From Solobacterium sp. (GTDB taxonomy: Bacteria > Bacillota_I > Bacilli_A > Erysipelotrichales > Erysipelotrichaceae): a stretch of 64,000 nt of DNA. The first letter of the stretch is position 1. The number at the start of each line of letters is the position of its first letter. Location: assembly GCA_017432325.1 (NCBI GenBank), contig JAFRJJ010000003.1, forward strand, positions 1 to 64,000, in the 5' to 3' direction. The position numbers were made by a program, and so were the translations under genes. Shown piece after piece: positions 18,104-26,659 of this stretch. Under the pieces are notes generated by a model that searched no databases, was not told where the DNA came from, and saw only the letters and a list, made by a program, of their open reading frames with translations.

Positions 18104-19666
18104 ATGAACCGGAACAGACAGCGGACAATATACAGAATCGTGATCCTTGCGGCAGTGTACGCCGTACTTGTATTTGTCATGCTCAGAGCGGAATCGACCA
18201 ACCCTGACGCAAGCATACACAATGTATATGACGTCATATGGTATACACTTACAACACTGACTACGGTAGGCTACGGTGATATGTATCCCGTCAGCACGCT
18301 GGGCAGGCTGATCGGCATGATCTTCCTGCTCCTCAGCCTGGGCTTCCTGGCTTTGCTGGTGGGACTGTCCGTGTCGTTCCTGAGAAACCGGCTGATCCCG
18401 GTGTGGTATCTGAGGTCCTCCAAAGGCAGAAAGACAGCCCTGTTCAATACATGCAATCCGGAAGCGGAAGTGCTGGCAGCGGCGCTCAGGGCAGAAGATG
18501 ATCCGTATATCACCATGTTTGCTGGAACGGAAGGAAAGACTTCTGCCGCAGGCATGACGACGATCCTCACGGTTGAAGAACTGCTGAAGCATATCAAAGA
18601 CACTTCCCGGACATCCGTCTTCTGTGTCAGTGAGAATGAAGCGGAAAACCGCATCCTGGCAGGAAAGCTCCGTGCGAGCGGATGCAGGGTCTACTGTGAG
18701 AGTATCTATGAACCGGACAGGATCCCGGCACATGAACATATGTTCGATGTTTATTCCATCTGCGCAAGAATGTACTGGAATAAATATCCGCTGAAGGACG
18801 CCGCGGAGCGGATCGTTCTGATCGGCTGCGGCATGTATGCCGAGGCACTGCTGGAGCAGGGACTGCTGCAGAATGTATGTGATCCTCAACAGCATGTTTC
18901 CTATCACTGCATCGGTGATTTCGCGCATTTCCGCAGGAACCATCCCGCGCTGGAAAAGATCTGCACGATCGGCAGTACCGATGAGCACCGCGACAGCATC
19001 GTCTTCGCGGATGTACCATGGAATGATGATCTGAGTCTGCTCAGGGAAGCGGACAGGGTGATCATCTGCACGGACACGGAGGAAGAAAACCTTTCGATCG
19101 TAACGGAACTGTTCCGCTACAATGCTGTGAAAGGTTCGGTATACGCAAGGGTATCCGTACCTGTGGAAGGCGTCACGGTATTCGGCAGCGCGGAAGAGAT
19201 CTGGACACCGGAACTGATCACAAGGTCTTCGCTGAACCGCATGGCCATGGAACTCAATGAGATCTACCGGGCACAGACCGGAGGAAAGGCAGCTGAATGG
19301 AAAGATCTCAGCAGCTTTACCCGCCGATCAAACCTGGCTTCCGCCGACCATCTGCCTGTGAAAGTACGGATCCTGCTGCCGGACGAACACGGCACAGTAT
19401 TTACGCCGGACACATACCGGCAGGCTTATGAAACCTTCAGAAGGACAGGCGGTGAGGAACGTGAACGCCTGCGCATGATCGAGCATGAACGCTGGGTCCG
19501 CTTCCATCTGATGAACGGCTGGTCCTATGCGCCGGTTCGCAACAACATTGCCCGCCAGCATCCGCTGCTTGTTCCCTATCAGGAACTGAGCGTGCCGGAC
19601 AGGGAAAAGGACGACTATGCATGGGAGATCCTGAAAGTTCTTTCCGAAACCCCGCATAAAGCCTGA
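18104..19666 (+). CDS. Two-helix potassium channel with regulatory Rossmann domain and RyR-like C-terminus
   Basis: A 520-residue protein. TM1 is at about residues 11-28, the pore helix at 40-52, the K+ selectivity filter TVGYGD at residues 54-59 and TM2 at 69-93, the MthK/KcsA plan. Soluble parts follow: a region around 105-215, a Rossmann-like domain beginning RIVLIGCGMYAEALLEQG (about 234) and a closing 60 residues with EHERWVRFHLMNGWSY and HPLLVPYQEL, the RyR-like domain. RyR domains in bacteria occur on channel-linked and nucleotide-sensing proteins; a ligand-gated K+ conductance is the natural reading. It follows the previous gene by five bases and ends at a terminator. Confidence 0.8.
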   Translation: MNRNRQRTIYRIVILAAVYAVLVFVMLRAESTNPDASIHNVYDVIWYTLTTLTTVGYGDMYPVSTLGRLIGMIFLLLSLGFLALLVGLSVSFLRNRLIPVWYLRSSKGRKTALFNTCNPEAEVLAAALRAEDDPYITMFAGTEGKTSAAGMTTILTVEELLKHIKDTSRTSVFCVSENEAENRILAGKLRASGCRVYCESIYEPDRIPAHEHMFDVYSICARMYWNKYPLKDAAERIVLIGCGMYAEALLEQGLLQNVCDPQQHVSYHCIGDFAHFRRNHPALEKICTIGSTDEHRDSIVFADVPWNDDLSLLREADRVIICTDTEEENLSIVTELFRYNAVKGSVYARVSVPVEGVTVFGSAEEIWTPELITRSSLNRMAMELNEIYRAQTGGKAAEWKDLSSFTRRSNLASADHLPVKVRILLPDEHGTVFTPDTYRQAYETFRRTGGEERERLRMIEHERWVRFHLMNGWSYAPVRNNIARQHPLLVPYQELSVPDREKDDYAWEILKVLSETPHKA

Positions 19667-19705
19667 CGGTACTGTACAGAAGCAATCAACAGAAAGAAAA
19701 GAAAC

Positions 19706-19749
19706 GCACATCTGTGATATGATAAATTCATCAGACAGATGTGTTTTTG
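19706..19749 (+). terminator. Intrinsic terminator between channel pair and TIR operon
   Basis: ACATCTG (19708-19714) pairs with CAGATGT (19736-19742) and is followed by five Ts. It separates the K+ channel pair from the secreted-protein/TIR genes into two transcription units. Confidence 0.75.
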
Positions 19750-19817
19750 TTATACTTGCAAAACCATAACAGCCATTCCGCATTTATGCGCAGCCTTCCG
19801 GCAGACAGGAGTATCCA

Positions 19818-22571
19818 ATGAAACACCATGCAAGAATACTGATCTCCGTATTGACAGGGTTATCTTTGTTTTTCTCATTGCCGTCCACCGTATCAGCCGG
19901 AGTTCCGGATGCCTTTGTACTGCGTGAACAGCAGTCCGCTAATGCCAAAACGGACACCAAAGACCTGGTGCGCATCAGGAATACTGTTTTCAAGGTCACC
20001 GAAGAAGCAGGTGAATGGAGCGGAAACAGCGGCTGGAGAAATGATCCGGACAACGGGTATATTGTTTTTGTGGACTATGACGGATCCGATACATCCCTGA
20101 TCACAGGGGATGTTGAAGTGACGCTTGCCATGTCAGGACTCAACAGACTGAAAAAGATCTCTGCCGGGCAGACAGTCAATATCATCGGCACAGGCATCCT
20201 GCTGCTCGACGGTATCGAAATGGAGGCTGGGGCTGAGCTGAATGTCCAGCCTGATACGAATATCCATACGACCGGCAGTGTCGCTGTATTCCTGAAGCAG
20301 TCCGGGAATTCATATCTGATGATCAACGGCCCCGGTGTGCCCGGCATCCTGGATGAATCCTATACGGTCCCGGCAAATACGCACCTGACTGTTCCATCCG
20401 GCAGTACGCTTGATATGACCGTGATCGTCGTGAAAACAGAGGAATACTCAGATGAGTCCGGTACACCTGCCCGTGAAACGACGTTTTATGTCAACGATAT
20501 AGACGATACGGTCACGAAAGCTCAGCATGACGGCACGGTAGATCTGACTGAAACGACCGGTCAGCTGATGATTCCCGCGTCATCTTCACTCACTGTCTCG
20601 GAAAACGCTGTGTTCAATGTACATACCTTAACTATGCGCATGAAATATGAAGCCAGGCTTTCTGTCGAAGGCAGTCTGGTCCTTGACGGTACGGTGAATG
20701 ACGGACTGATCGAGATCGGAAACGGAGGCGTCCTGGCAGGAAGCGGAACCATGAAGAACGCGGCTGTTTACCTGAATGCGGTACCGGAGACCTCCGATCA
20801 GATCGTATATGAAAATGATCTGATCTATCTTACAGGGATCACGCAGGGCAGGAAACTGAACCCCATCCTTTCCGACAGCATACTGATGCTTTATGCTGCG
20901 CTTGCAGATCTTGGCAATGTGACAGTATCCGGAGGTTCGGGCATCGGATTCATGAACGGTATCTCTGCGGACCGGATCGATATTGCTGAAGGGAGCAATC
21001 TGTTTCTGGCCCCGGTCGGTGAATGGGGTGAAGATGTCGTCATGACACTGAAAGGATCTTTGTCCGGCGGTACATTGAAGTTCGCCGGAGGCAGATTCAT
21101 CATAGATCCGGATATTGAAGTTACCTCAGACATTGAATACGAGAGTGTGATCATCTTTGACGATACGGAACAGCTGACCGCATCCGATTGGCCGGCTGTC
21201 CTGAATGAAACTTACGCTGCTGCGGTTCTGGAGGATTCCCCGGATACAGTCAGATTGTTATATGCGGTAATTGAGCGGTTTAACAGACATGAGGGATATT
21301 TCTTCATGACTGTGGAGGAAGGACCTGCAGAATATGAAATCTCAAGAGGAGAAGACGGATCGGTTTCTGCGGAAGATGTTCTGATCGCTGCGGGTGTTTC
21401 TGAAGAGGACCGGGAAGACATCCCGGTGGAAGCTTTCAGCTATGATGAAGAAAATGGATTGTCATACGCAGAATACCGGTTTAGTGATACGATCGATCTG
21501 ACAAATACATTCCTGCTGCGTGTGAAGGACGTTTATAGTGTTGAGGACAGCCTGGGAGGCAGTACAGAAACATCGACCAACACAGCATTTACCGGCACGG
21601 GAAAACTCGGAAACAATACAGGTACGCTCACCGGCGGCAGCGCAACAATGATCTGGCAGGGAACCGGCCGCAGTGAACCTGATTTCGGAAACGAAAAAGA
21701 AGAAGAACAGAAACCGGAAAAAGAAGAAGAAAAGAAACCGGAAGAAGAAAAGAAACCGGAAGAAGAAAAGAAACCGGAAGAAGAAAAGAAACCGGAAAAG
21801 AAGGATGATGGATCCTCATCCGGTGAAGATAACAGCGGGGAGATCATTCCCTATGAAGAAGAAACAGCTGCTGCCCCGGCGACACAGCCTGTAAGGCCGC
21901 AGACTGCTCCGGCAGTTCAGCAGCCTGACAACCGGCTGAGCGCTTCGGTCACTGCCGGCAGGAACGGGCAGTATACGCTCTCTGTTTATCAGGGCGGCAG
22001 ACAGCTCGATGACCTGAAGGGAACAGCAGTAACAGCAGAAGTCCGTTTCCCGGAAGGTGTGACGGAGAACATGGAATGCTATGCCGTATTTGATCAGGAC
22101 GGCAAGGATCTCTGGATCCCGGCAGTCTATGATCCGGACAGGAATATCCTGTCATTCGAAACGGACCTGACCGGTACGTTCCGGATCGCAAAGGTCAGTG
22201 TGGAAGATGTGAAATTCAACGGTGCTGATACACCGGTCTGCCGCAAACTCTCCGTACTGGTCGGCAATGATGAACTGAAGGAACTGCCTTTCCGGGTCAA
22301 TGTAAAGACACCGCGCCGGGATGAGGCGGCAGGGAAATACTGCTATGCCGTATTTGCGGATGAAGATGAAGAACTTCATATTTATCCGGCAGTCTTTGAT
22401 CAGGAAAACGCACAGTACCTGTTTGATTCCGGCACGACCGGTGACTTTGTGATCGTCAGCCTGGACCGGGCATACGAAGAAGGAAGCGAAGCGCTGTATG
22501 AGGCATGCAGGACAGACAGTGCCGTCAGAGTATTGATAACATTGCTGAAAGTATATGCTTTCTGGAGATGA
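19818..22571 (+). CDS. Large secreted protein with beta-rich body and Glu-Lys-Pro repeat
   Basis: A 917-residue protein with a signal peptide (residues 1-28, hydrophobic ISVLTGLSLFFSL then VSAG). Residues about 60-560 are rich in short Val/Gly/Thr strands (for example GSLSGGTLKFAGGRF), suggesting a right-handed beta-helix or similar adhesin body. At about 620-660 lies a repeat of E-E-K-K-P-E units, encoded by near-identical 15-base units at about 21715-21800. Residues 700-870 hold two related domains, each with a CYAVFxxxx motif and an IP or YP-AVxD turn. No LPXTG or C-terminal anchor is seen. Its stop overlaps the TIR-like gene, so it is produced with the TIR proteins. Function unknown. Confidence 0.7.
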   Translation: MKHHARILISVLTGLSLFFSLPSTVSAGVPDAFVLREQQSANAKTDTKDLVRIRNTVFKVTEEAGEWSGNSGWRNDPDNGYIVFVDYDGSDTSLITGDVEVTLAMSGLNRLKKISAGQTVNIIGTGILLLDGIEMEAGAELNVQPDTNIHTTGSVAVFLKQSGNSYLMINGPGVPGILDESYTVPANTHLTVPSGSTLDMTVIVVKTEEYSDESGTPARETTFYVNDIDDTVTKAQHDGTVDLTETTGQLMIPASSSLTVSENAVFNVHTLTMRMKYEARLSVEGSLVLDGTVNDGLIEIGNGGVLAGSGTMKNAAVYLNAVPETSDQIVYENDLIYLTGITQGRKLNPILSDSILMLYAALADLGNVTVSGGSGIGFMNGISADRIDIAEGSNLFLAPVGEWGEDVVMTLKGSLSGGTLKFAGGRFIIDPDIEVTSDIEYESVIIFDDTEQLTASDWPAVLNETYAAAVLEDSPDTVRLLYAVIERFNRHEGYFFMTVEEGPAEYEISRGEDGSVSAEDVLIAAGVSEEDREDIPVEAFSYDEENGLSYAEYRFSDTIDLTNTFLLRVKDVYSVEDSLGGSTETSTNTAFTGTGKLGNNTGTLTGGSATMIWQGTGRSEPDFGNEKEEEQKPEKEEEKKPEEEKKPEEEKKPEEEKKPEKKDDGSSSGEDNSGEIIPYEEETAAAPATQPVRPQTAPAVQQPDNRLSASVTAGRNGQYTLSVYQGGRQLDDLKGTAVTAEVRFPEGVTENMECYAVFDQDGKDLWIPAVYDPDRNILSFETDLTGTFRIAKVSVEDVKFNGADTPVCRKLSVLVGNDELKELPFRVNVKTPRRDEAAGKYCYAVFADEDEELHIYPAVFDQENAQYLFDSGTTGDFVIVSLDRAYEEGSEALYEACRTDSAVRVLITLLKVYAFWR

Positions 22572-22573
22572 TG

Positions 22574-23416
22574 ATGAATACTTATGATATTTGTATTGTT
22601 TCAGCTGTAAATGACGCGGAGATCGCGGAAAAACTGGCGGACAGTATCCGCAGCTACCGCCTGCCCGCGGACGTCAAGGCTGAAGAAGATCAGGATTACC
22701 GCAGGATCGTTCTTGATACACAGGAAACGCCTTTTCATGAGCCTGTCCGTGACCGGCTCGATGAATGCCGCTTCATGGTACTGATCTGTTCGTCAGACGC
22801 GAAGAAGAGCAGCGCGGTCGAAGAACGGCTGATCTATTTCAGCGGCACACACGGAAGAGATCATGTGATCGCCGTGCTCGTGCGGGATGAACCGATGGAT
22901 GCGTTCCCGGAGAGTTTTATCGAGCGGAAAATGGTACAGCATATCCTGCCTGACAAGCGGGTGATCGAGCGCATGGAGACGATCGAACCGATCGCTGCCG
23001 ATCTGCGCGCGGATACGCCTGAGCGCAGAAAGGAACTGCTGCGCTATGAAACGGTCAGGATCGTCGCGTCTGTCATGAACCTGCATCCGGATGATCTGGA
23101 ACGGCGTCATCTGACAAGGCGCAGGAAGGCTGTGATCAGCCTGCTGAGCTTTGCGGCGGTCGTGACACTGGTCATTTCGGCGATCTTCGGTTTCCTTGGC
23201 CTGAAAGCCAGACGGGAAGCTTTGATCGCGGAAGAACAGACCAGGCTGAGCACCGAGACCGCGGAACGTACTATGAAGGACCTGCCGGCATCATTCGCGG
23301 ATGAACCGCAGGCACTGGAATATATCGAAGAAGCCGTCAGCCATGCGAAAGAGGCACTGGAAGAGCTCGGACTGGGCGGCCTGCTTGACCAGACAGAAAG
23401 CGGGGCCGGATCATGA
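22574..23416 (+). CDS. TIR-like membrane protein, probably catalytically inactive
   Basis: A 280-residue protein. Residues 1-150 resemble a TIR domain: YDICIVSAVNDAEIAEKLADSI as first strand and helix, then CRFMVLICSSDAKKS, and an IAVLVRDEP strand. The active-site segment is altered: where the neighbour has SSEWVDREVEMF this protein has SSAVEERLIYF, losing the Trp and the Glu at the usual spacing. A single TM helix lies at about 187-209, then a short coiled coil. GGAG is six bases before ATG 22574 (ATGs at 22568 and 22571 are also in frame). Its end overlaps the next gene by four bases. It may scaffold or sense for the active partner (inference). Confidence 0.65.
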   Translation: MNTYDICIVSAVNDAEIAEKLADSIRSYRLPADVKAEEDQDYRRIVLDTQETPFHEPVRDRLDECRFMVLICSSDAKKSSAVEERLIYFSGTHGRDHVIAVLVRDEPMDAFPESFIERKMVQHILPDKRVIERMETIEPIAADLRADTPERRKELLRYETVRIVASVMNLHPDDLERRHLTRRRKAVISLLSFAAVVTLVISAIFGFLGLKARREALIAEEQTRLSTETAERTMKDLPASFADEPQALEYIEEAVSHAKEALEELGLGGLLDQTESGAGS

Positions 23417-25473
23417 CGAACAGGTATGATGTGTTTTTCAGCTACCGCCATAAACCGCTTGACAGTGAGATCACTTCAAAGGTTTTCCAGTGGGTGGAAA
23501 GCTACCGTCTTCCCGCTTCCCTGAAGGAACAGGGATATCAGGATATACAGCGCGCGTTCCGCGACGCTGAGGAACTGCCTGTCAGCCGTATCCTGACGGA
23601 TACGATCGATGACGCGCTCCGGTCTGCCAGGGTCCTGATCGTTGTGTGCTCCCGGGATACACCGTCCTCGGAATGGGTGGACCGTGAAGTGGAGATGTTC
23701 ATTGAACTTGGAAGGGCGGAGCAGATCTATCCGCTGCTGATCAACGGGGATGAGACAACATCGTTCCCGCCGTCACTGAAAAAGGTGCCTGATATTCAGG
23801 AACGGATCATGGATATCCGTGTGCCGGGTGATCCGATCAGAGAAATGATGAAAAAAGTGCCGGATGAACTGCTGAAAGCTGTTGCCGGCATCACCGGCTG
23901 CAAACTGTCCGATCTGAAAAGGGAAGACAGCTTCCGCAAAAACAGAACGATCGTGCGCAGGGCACTGATCGCCGCGGCGGTACTGCTGTTTACCGGCAGT
24001 GTGTCATATATTCTGATGAATATGGCACAGAAATACAGGGACCAGTCACAGCTGCGGGAACGGGCGACGATGTCGATCCTGAATGAGCTGACCTATGAAC
24101 TGCCTGACCGCCTTGTGAATATACCTGGCGCATATGCCCGGATCGCGGACATCCTGGAAGAGAATACACAGACGATCGACCGCATCATCAGACTGTCCGC
24201 AGACAGTACAAATGCCGAATACGAATCTGCCGCCAACAGGGAGAAGCTTGCCAACGCCAGAAGCGTTCTGGGCGTATATGATGAGGCACTGACCGCGCAG
24301 CGTGAAGCTGTACAGGCATATGAAACACTTGCGGAATCGGGTAACCGAGAATACGAACTTGCGTACGGTTCCTCTTACAACAACCTCGGCAATATCCTGC
24401 ACGCGGCAGGCAATTATACCGAAGCATCCGTCAATTATCGGAATGCCATCGGGATCCTGGAAAAAGTTCAGAACACGGATGTTCTGCTGCTTGCGCAGGC
24501 ATACGGCAATCTGGCAGGAAACGCGGTCAGTATGGGTGATCCGTCTGCGGAATCGTATTTTGACCAGACGCTGGCTTTGCTGGATAACAGTAATGATCCG
24601 GAATACCTGCTGGCATCAGCCGGTGTTCTCTACAACAGGGGCGTCGGTCTGTACCGTACGGGAAACTATCCGGACGCTTCAAAGTACCTGAAGGATTCGG
24701 CAGATCAATACGCTGCCCTGCTTGAGACAAACAGCAGCCTCCAGAACCAGAGATCCTACCTGCAGACCATGTCCGTACTTGCGGCATGCCTGACGGATGC
24801 CGGTGAGTATGAACAGGCGGAAGAATACTATTCCTATGTTGAAGAAACAGCAGAACAGGTCCTGAGTGACCGGGAAAACATGAATGACCTGATCCTCATG
24901 TCAGGTCTGTACAATAACCACGGCCTGTGCCTGAACATTCAGGGCAGATATGCCGAAGCGGACAGTTATTACAGGAAAGCATCCGAGGTCAACCGGCAGA
25001 TCTATGAAAACGCGCAGACCGCTTCAGCCGGAGCCGCTTATGCCCAGTCTCTGCTGAATACCGGTGAGAACGCATTTAAGGCAGGAGAATACAGACAGAC
25101 GGAAGAACTGTTTGAAGAAGGTCTGGCAGTATTTGAAACAGTCTATGACGGACTGGATGTCTATGACCAGGCACAATACTATACATGGCGTTCCTATCAC
25201 AGGCTGATCAATGAACGTGATCCTGCCGCGGCATATGACGATGCCCTGGAAGCGTGCAGACTGCAGCCGGACAGTGTGCTGGCAAATATGAATCTCGGCT
25301 ATGCCTGCCTGTACTGCGGTTATGAAGAAGACTGTGACAGGATCCTTGGAATCATCGCTTCGCTTGGCAGCGGACAGGCGGAAACGATCCGCAAAGACCT
25401 GCAGGCCCAGGCTGCCGGAGGACTGCAAAGCGACCATACTGAAGCAGTCCTGGAAATGATTGAAGGACTGTAA
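23413..25473 (+). CDS. TIR domain-transmembrane-TPR protein
   Basis: A 686-residue protein. Residues 4-160 form a TIR domain: YDVFFSYRH, then a RILTDTIDDALRSARVLIVVCS strand and SSEWVDREVEMF with Trp88 and Glu92 at the W-x-x-x-E spacing of NAD-cleaving TIRs. A TM helix spans about 183-203. From about 265 to 660 there are tandem tetratricopeptide-type repeats, including SYNNLGNILHAAGNYTEAS and LYNNHGLCLNIQGRYAEADS. TIR domains hydrolyse NAD+ or make signalling nucleotides in immunity; TPRs bind protein partners. If the TM inserts as expected, TIR and TPR lie on opposite sides of the membrane, unless both are cytosolic via a loop. ATGA overlap with the upstream TIR gene. Confidence 0.8.
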   Translation: MTNRYDVFFSYRHKPLDSEITSKVFQWVESYRLPASLKEQGYQDIQRAFRDAEELPVSRILTDTIDDALRSARVLIVVCSRDTPSSEWVDREVEMFIELGRAEQIYPLLINGDETTSFPPSLKKVPDIQERIMDIRVPGDPIREMMKKVPDELLKAVAGITGCKLSDLKREDSFRKNRTIVRRALIAAAVLLFTGSVSYILMNMAQKYRDQSQLRERATMSILNELTYELPDRLVNIPGAYARIADILEENTQTIDRIIRLSADSTNAEYESAANREKLANARSVLGVYDEALTAQREAVQAYETLAESGNREYELAYGSSYNNLGNILHAAGNYTEASVNYRNAIGILEKVQNTDVLLLAQAYGNLAGNAVSMGDPSAESYFDQTLALLDNSNDPEYLLASAGVLYNRGVGLYRTGNYPDASKYLKDSADQYAALLETNSSLQNQRSYLQTMSVLAACLTDAGEYEQAEEYYSYVEETAEQVLSDRENMNDLILMSGLYNNHGLCLNIQGRYAEADSYYRKASEVNRQIYENAQTASAGAAYAQSLLNTGENAFKAGEYRQTEELFEEGLAVFETVYDGLDVYDQAQYYTWRSYHRLINERDPAAAYDDALEACRLQPDSVLANMNLGYACLYCGYEEDCDRILGIIASLGSGQAETIRKDLQAQAAGGLQSDHTEAVLEMIEGL

Positions 25474-25493
25474 ATGCCGGAAGGAGATACCAT

Positions 25494-25883
25494 ATGCGGA
25501 AAACGGTTGGAAAGATCAGTTCACTTATACTTACAGTGATCCTGCTGGCGGTATTTTCTGCATGCGCAGGGAAGGACAATCAGACAGATGTCATGCAGGA
25601 CAGAGCAGGTACCTATGAGCTGACATCCATCGTGAGAAACGGACATGAAACACCTCCGGAAGATCTGGCACTGCTGGAAGAAAAAGGCCTGAAGTGCGGG
25701 ATCACCCTGGAAAAAGACGGAAGCGGTGTGCTTGATCTGTTCGGGGAACACCGGAAAGTGACATGGGACGAGGAGACCATCACGGCTGAAGAGAAGGTCA
25801 GACAATATACCTATGAAGACGGTCAGCTGACATTGATAAACGATGATTCAGAACTGACATTTACGCGTTCCGCAGATCAATGA
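25494..25883 (+). CDS. Small lipoprotein with lipocalin-like tail
   Basis: A 129-residue protein with a lipoprotein signal ending in VFSAC at about residue 24. The rest, including GTYELTSIVRNGHE, LEKDGSGVLDLFG, KVTWDEETIT and YTYEDGQLTL, is the short beta-strand pattern of small lipocalin-like/DUF-type lipoproteins common in Firmicutes, which have no known enzymatic role. AAGGAG precedes the ATG and only 20 bases separate it from the TIR-TPR gene, so it is the last gene of that operon and likely faces the outside. Confidence 0.7.
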   Translation: MRKTVGKISSLILTVILLAVFSACAGKDNQTDVMQDRAGTYELTSIVRNGHETPPEDLALLEEKGLKCGITLEKDGSGVLDLFGEHRKVTWDEETITAEEKVRQYTYEDGQLTLINDDSELTFTRSADQ

Positions 25884-25965
25884 TTGACCGGGACAGGAAA
25901 ATTCTTAAGAATCTGGCTGTGATCAGACAGTATGTTTTATAATCGTGAGGGAGTGTTCATTCAAC

Positions 25966-26625
25966 ATGAAGAAACAGAAGAAAGATAATCTGCTGGATGC
26001 TTTGGAAGATATCGTATACGAAACGGACAGGGAACTCGGGATCAGCGCGGCTGCCGAGGATGTCGTCAAGACATTCATGGAAACTGCGGAAAAGGTCATC
26101 TCTTCCGGAAAGAAGACCCCTTCATATACATTTGCGGCATTTCAGGATAAGAAGATCGGGCGGGGAACCTATTCCCTTGTGACAAGGAAAAATACGGAAG
26201 CGTACAACACACTGCTGGAACAGCCTGATTCCAGATCGTTCGTGCTTCATTTCTATACGGAGGATGACGGTGAGATCGGTACGGTCAGCAGGCATACTTC
26301 CGGCAAGAAAAGTCTGTTCTCCTATGAGAAAGAAACGACTGATTTCCTGGTGACGTTGAACGGTCATGTGCTTGGCTATATCATTCCGGTCAAAGAGAAA
26401 AAAGAAAGAAAACTGATCACGGATTTCAACAGCTGGGCTGTCATGGGAAGCCTGGCAAAAAACGACTATAAGATATTTGATACGGACAGCGGAAAAACGC
26501 TGGCGGATGTTTCCGCGAAGAAAGTCAGGTCCGCAAACTTTGCCATGAGATGCAGAAGGGATGAGAATGAACCCCTCCTGGTCATGATGGCTGTGCTGAT
26601 CGACTTCCTGAACCGCAAAAAATAA
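25966..26625 (+). CDS. Unrecognised soluble protein
   Basis: I do not recognise this 219-residue protein. It is charged at the N-terminus (KKQKKDNLLDALEDIVYETD), has no signal or membrane segment, and its middle and end look beta-rich (YSLVTRKN, FVLHFYTEDDGEIG, ITDFNSWAVMGSL, YKIFDTDSGKTLADVSAKK). The C-terminus pattern of a strand, D-x-x-S-G-K and then LLVMMAVLIDFLN vaguely recalls tubby/LURP-type barrels, which is speculative. I place the start at ATG 25966 after GAGGGAG; the GTG at 25945 lies before that site. A TATAAT at 25937-25942 may be its -10 box. Confidence 0.6.
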   Translation: MKKQKKDNLLDALEDIVYETDRELGISAAAEDVVKTFMETAEKVISSGKKTPSYTFAAFQDKKIGRGTYSLVTRKNTEAYNTLLEQPDSRSFVLHFYTEDDGEIGTVSRHTSGKKSLFSYEKETTDFLVTLNGHVLGYIIPVKEKKERKLITDFNSWAVMGSLAKNDYKIFDTDSGKTLADVSAKKVRSANFAMRCRRDENEPLLVMMAVLIDFLNRKK

Positions 26626-26659
26626 AAACACTGATGTAAATGAAGAGAGGAAGAACGGT

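Noticed and set aside
21670..22571. LPXTG-type cell-wall anchor on the 917-residue protein
   Set aside because: The C-terminus ends LLKVYAFWR with no LPXTG, no clear hydrophobic tail and no basic end of sorting-signal type.
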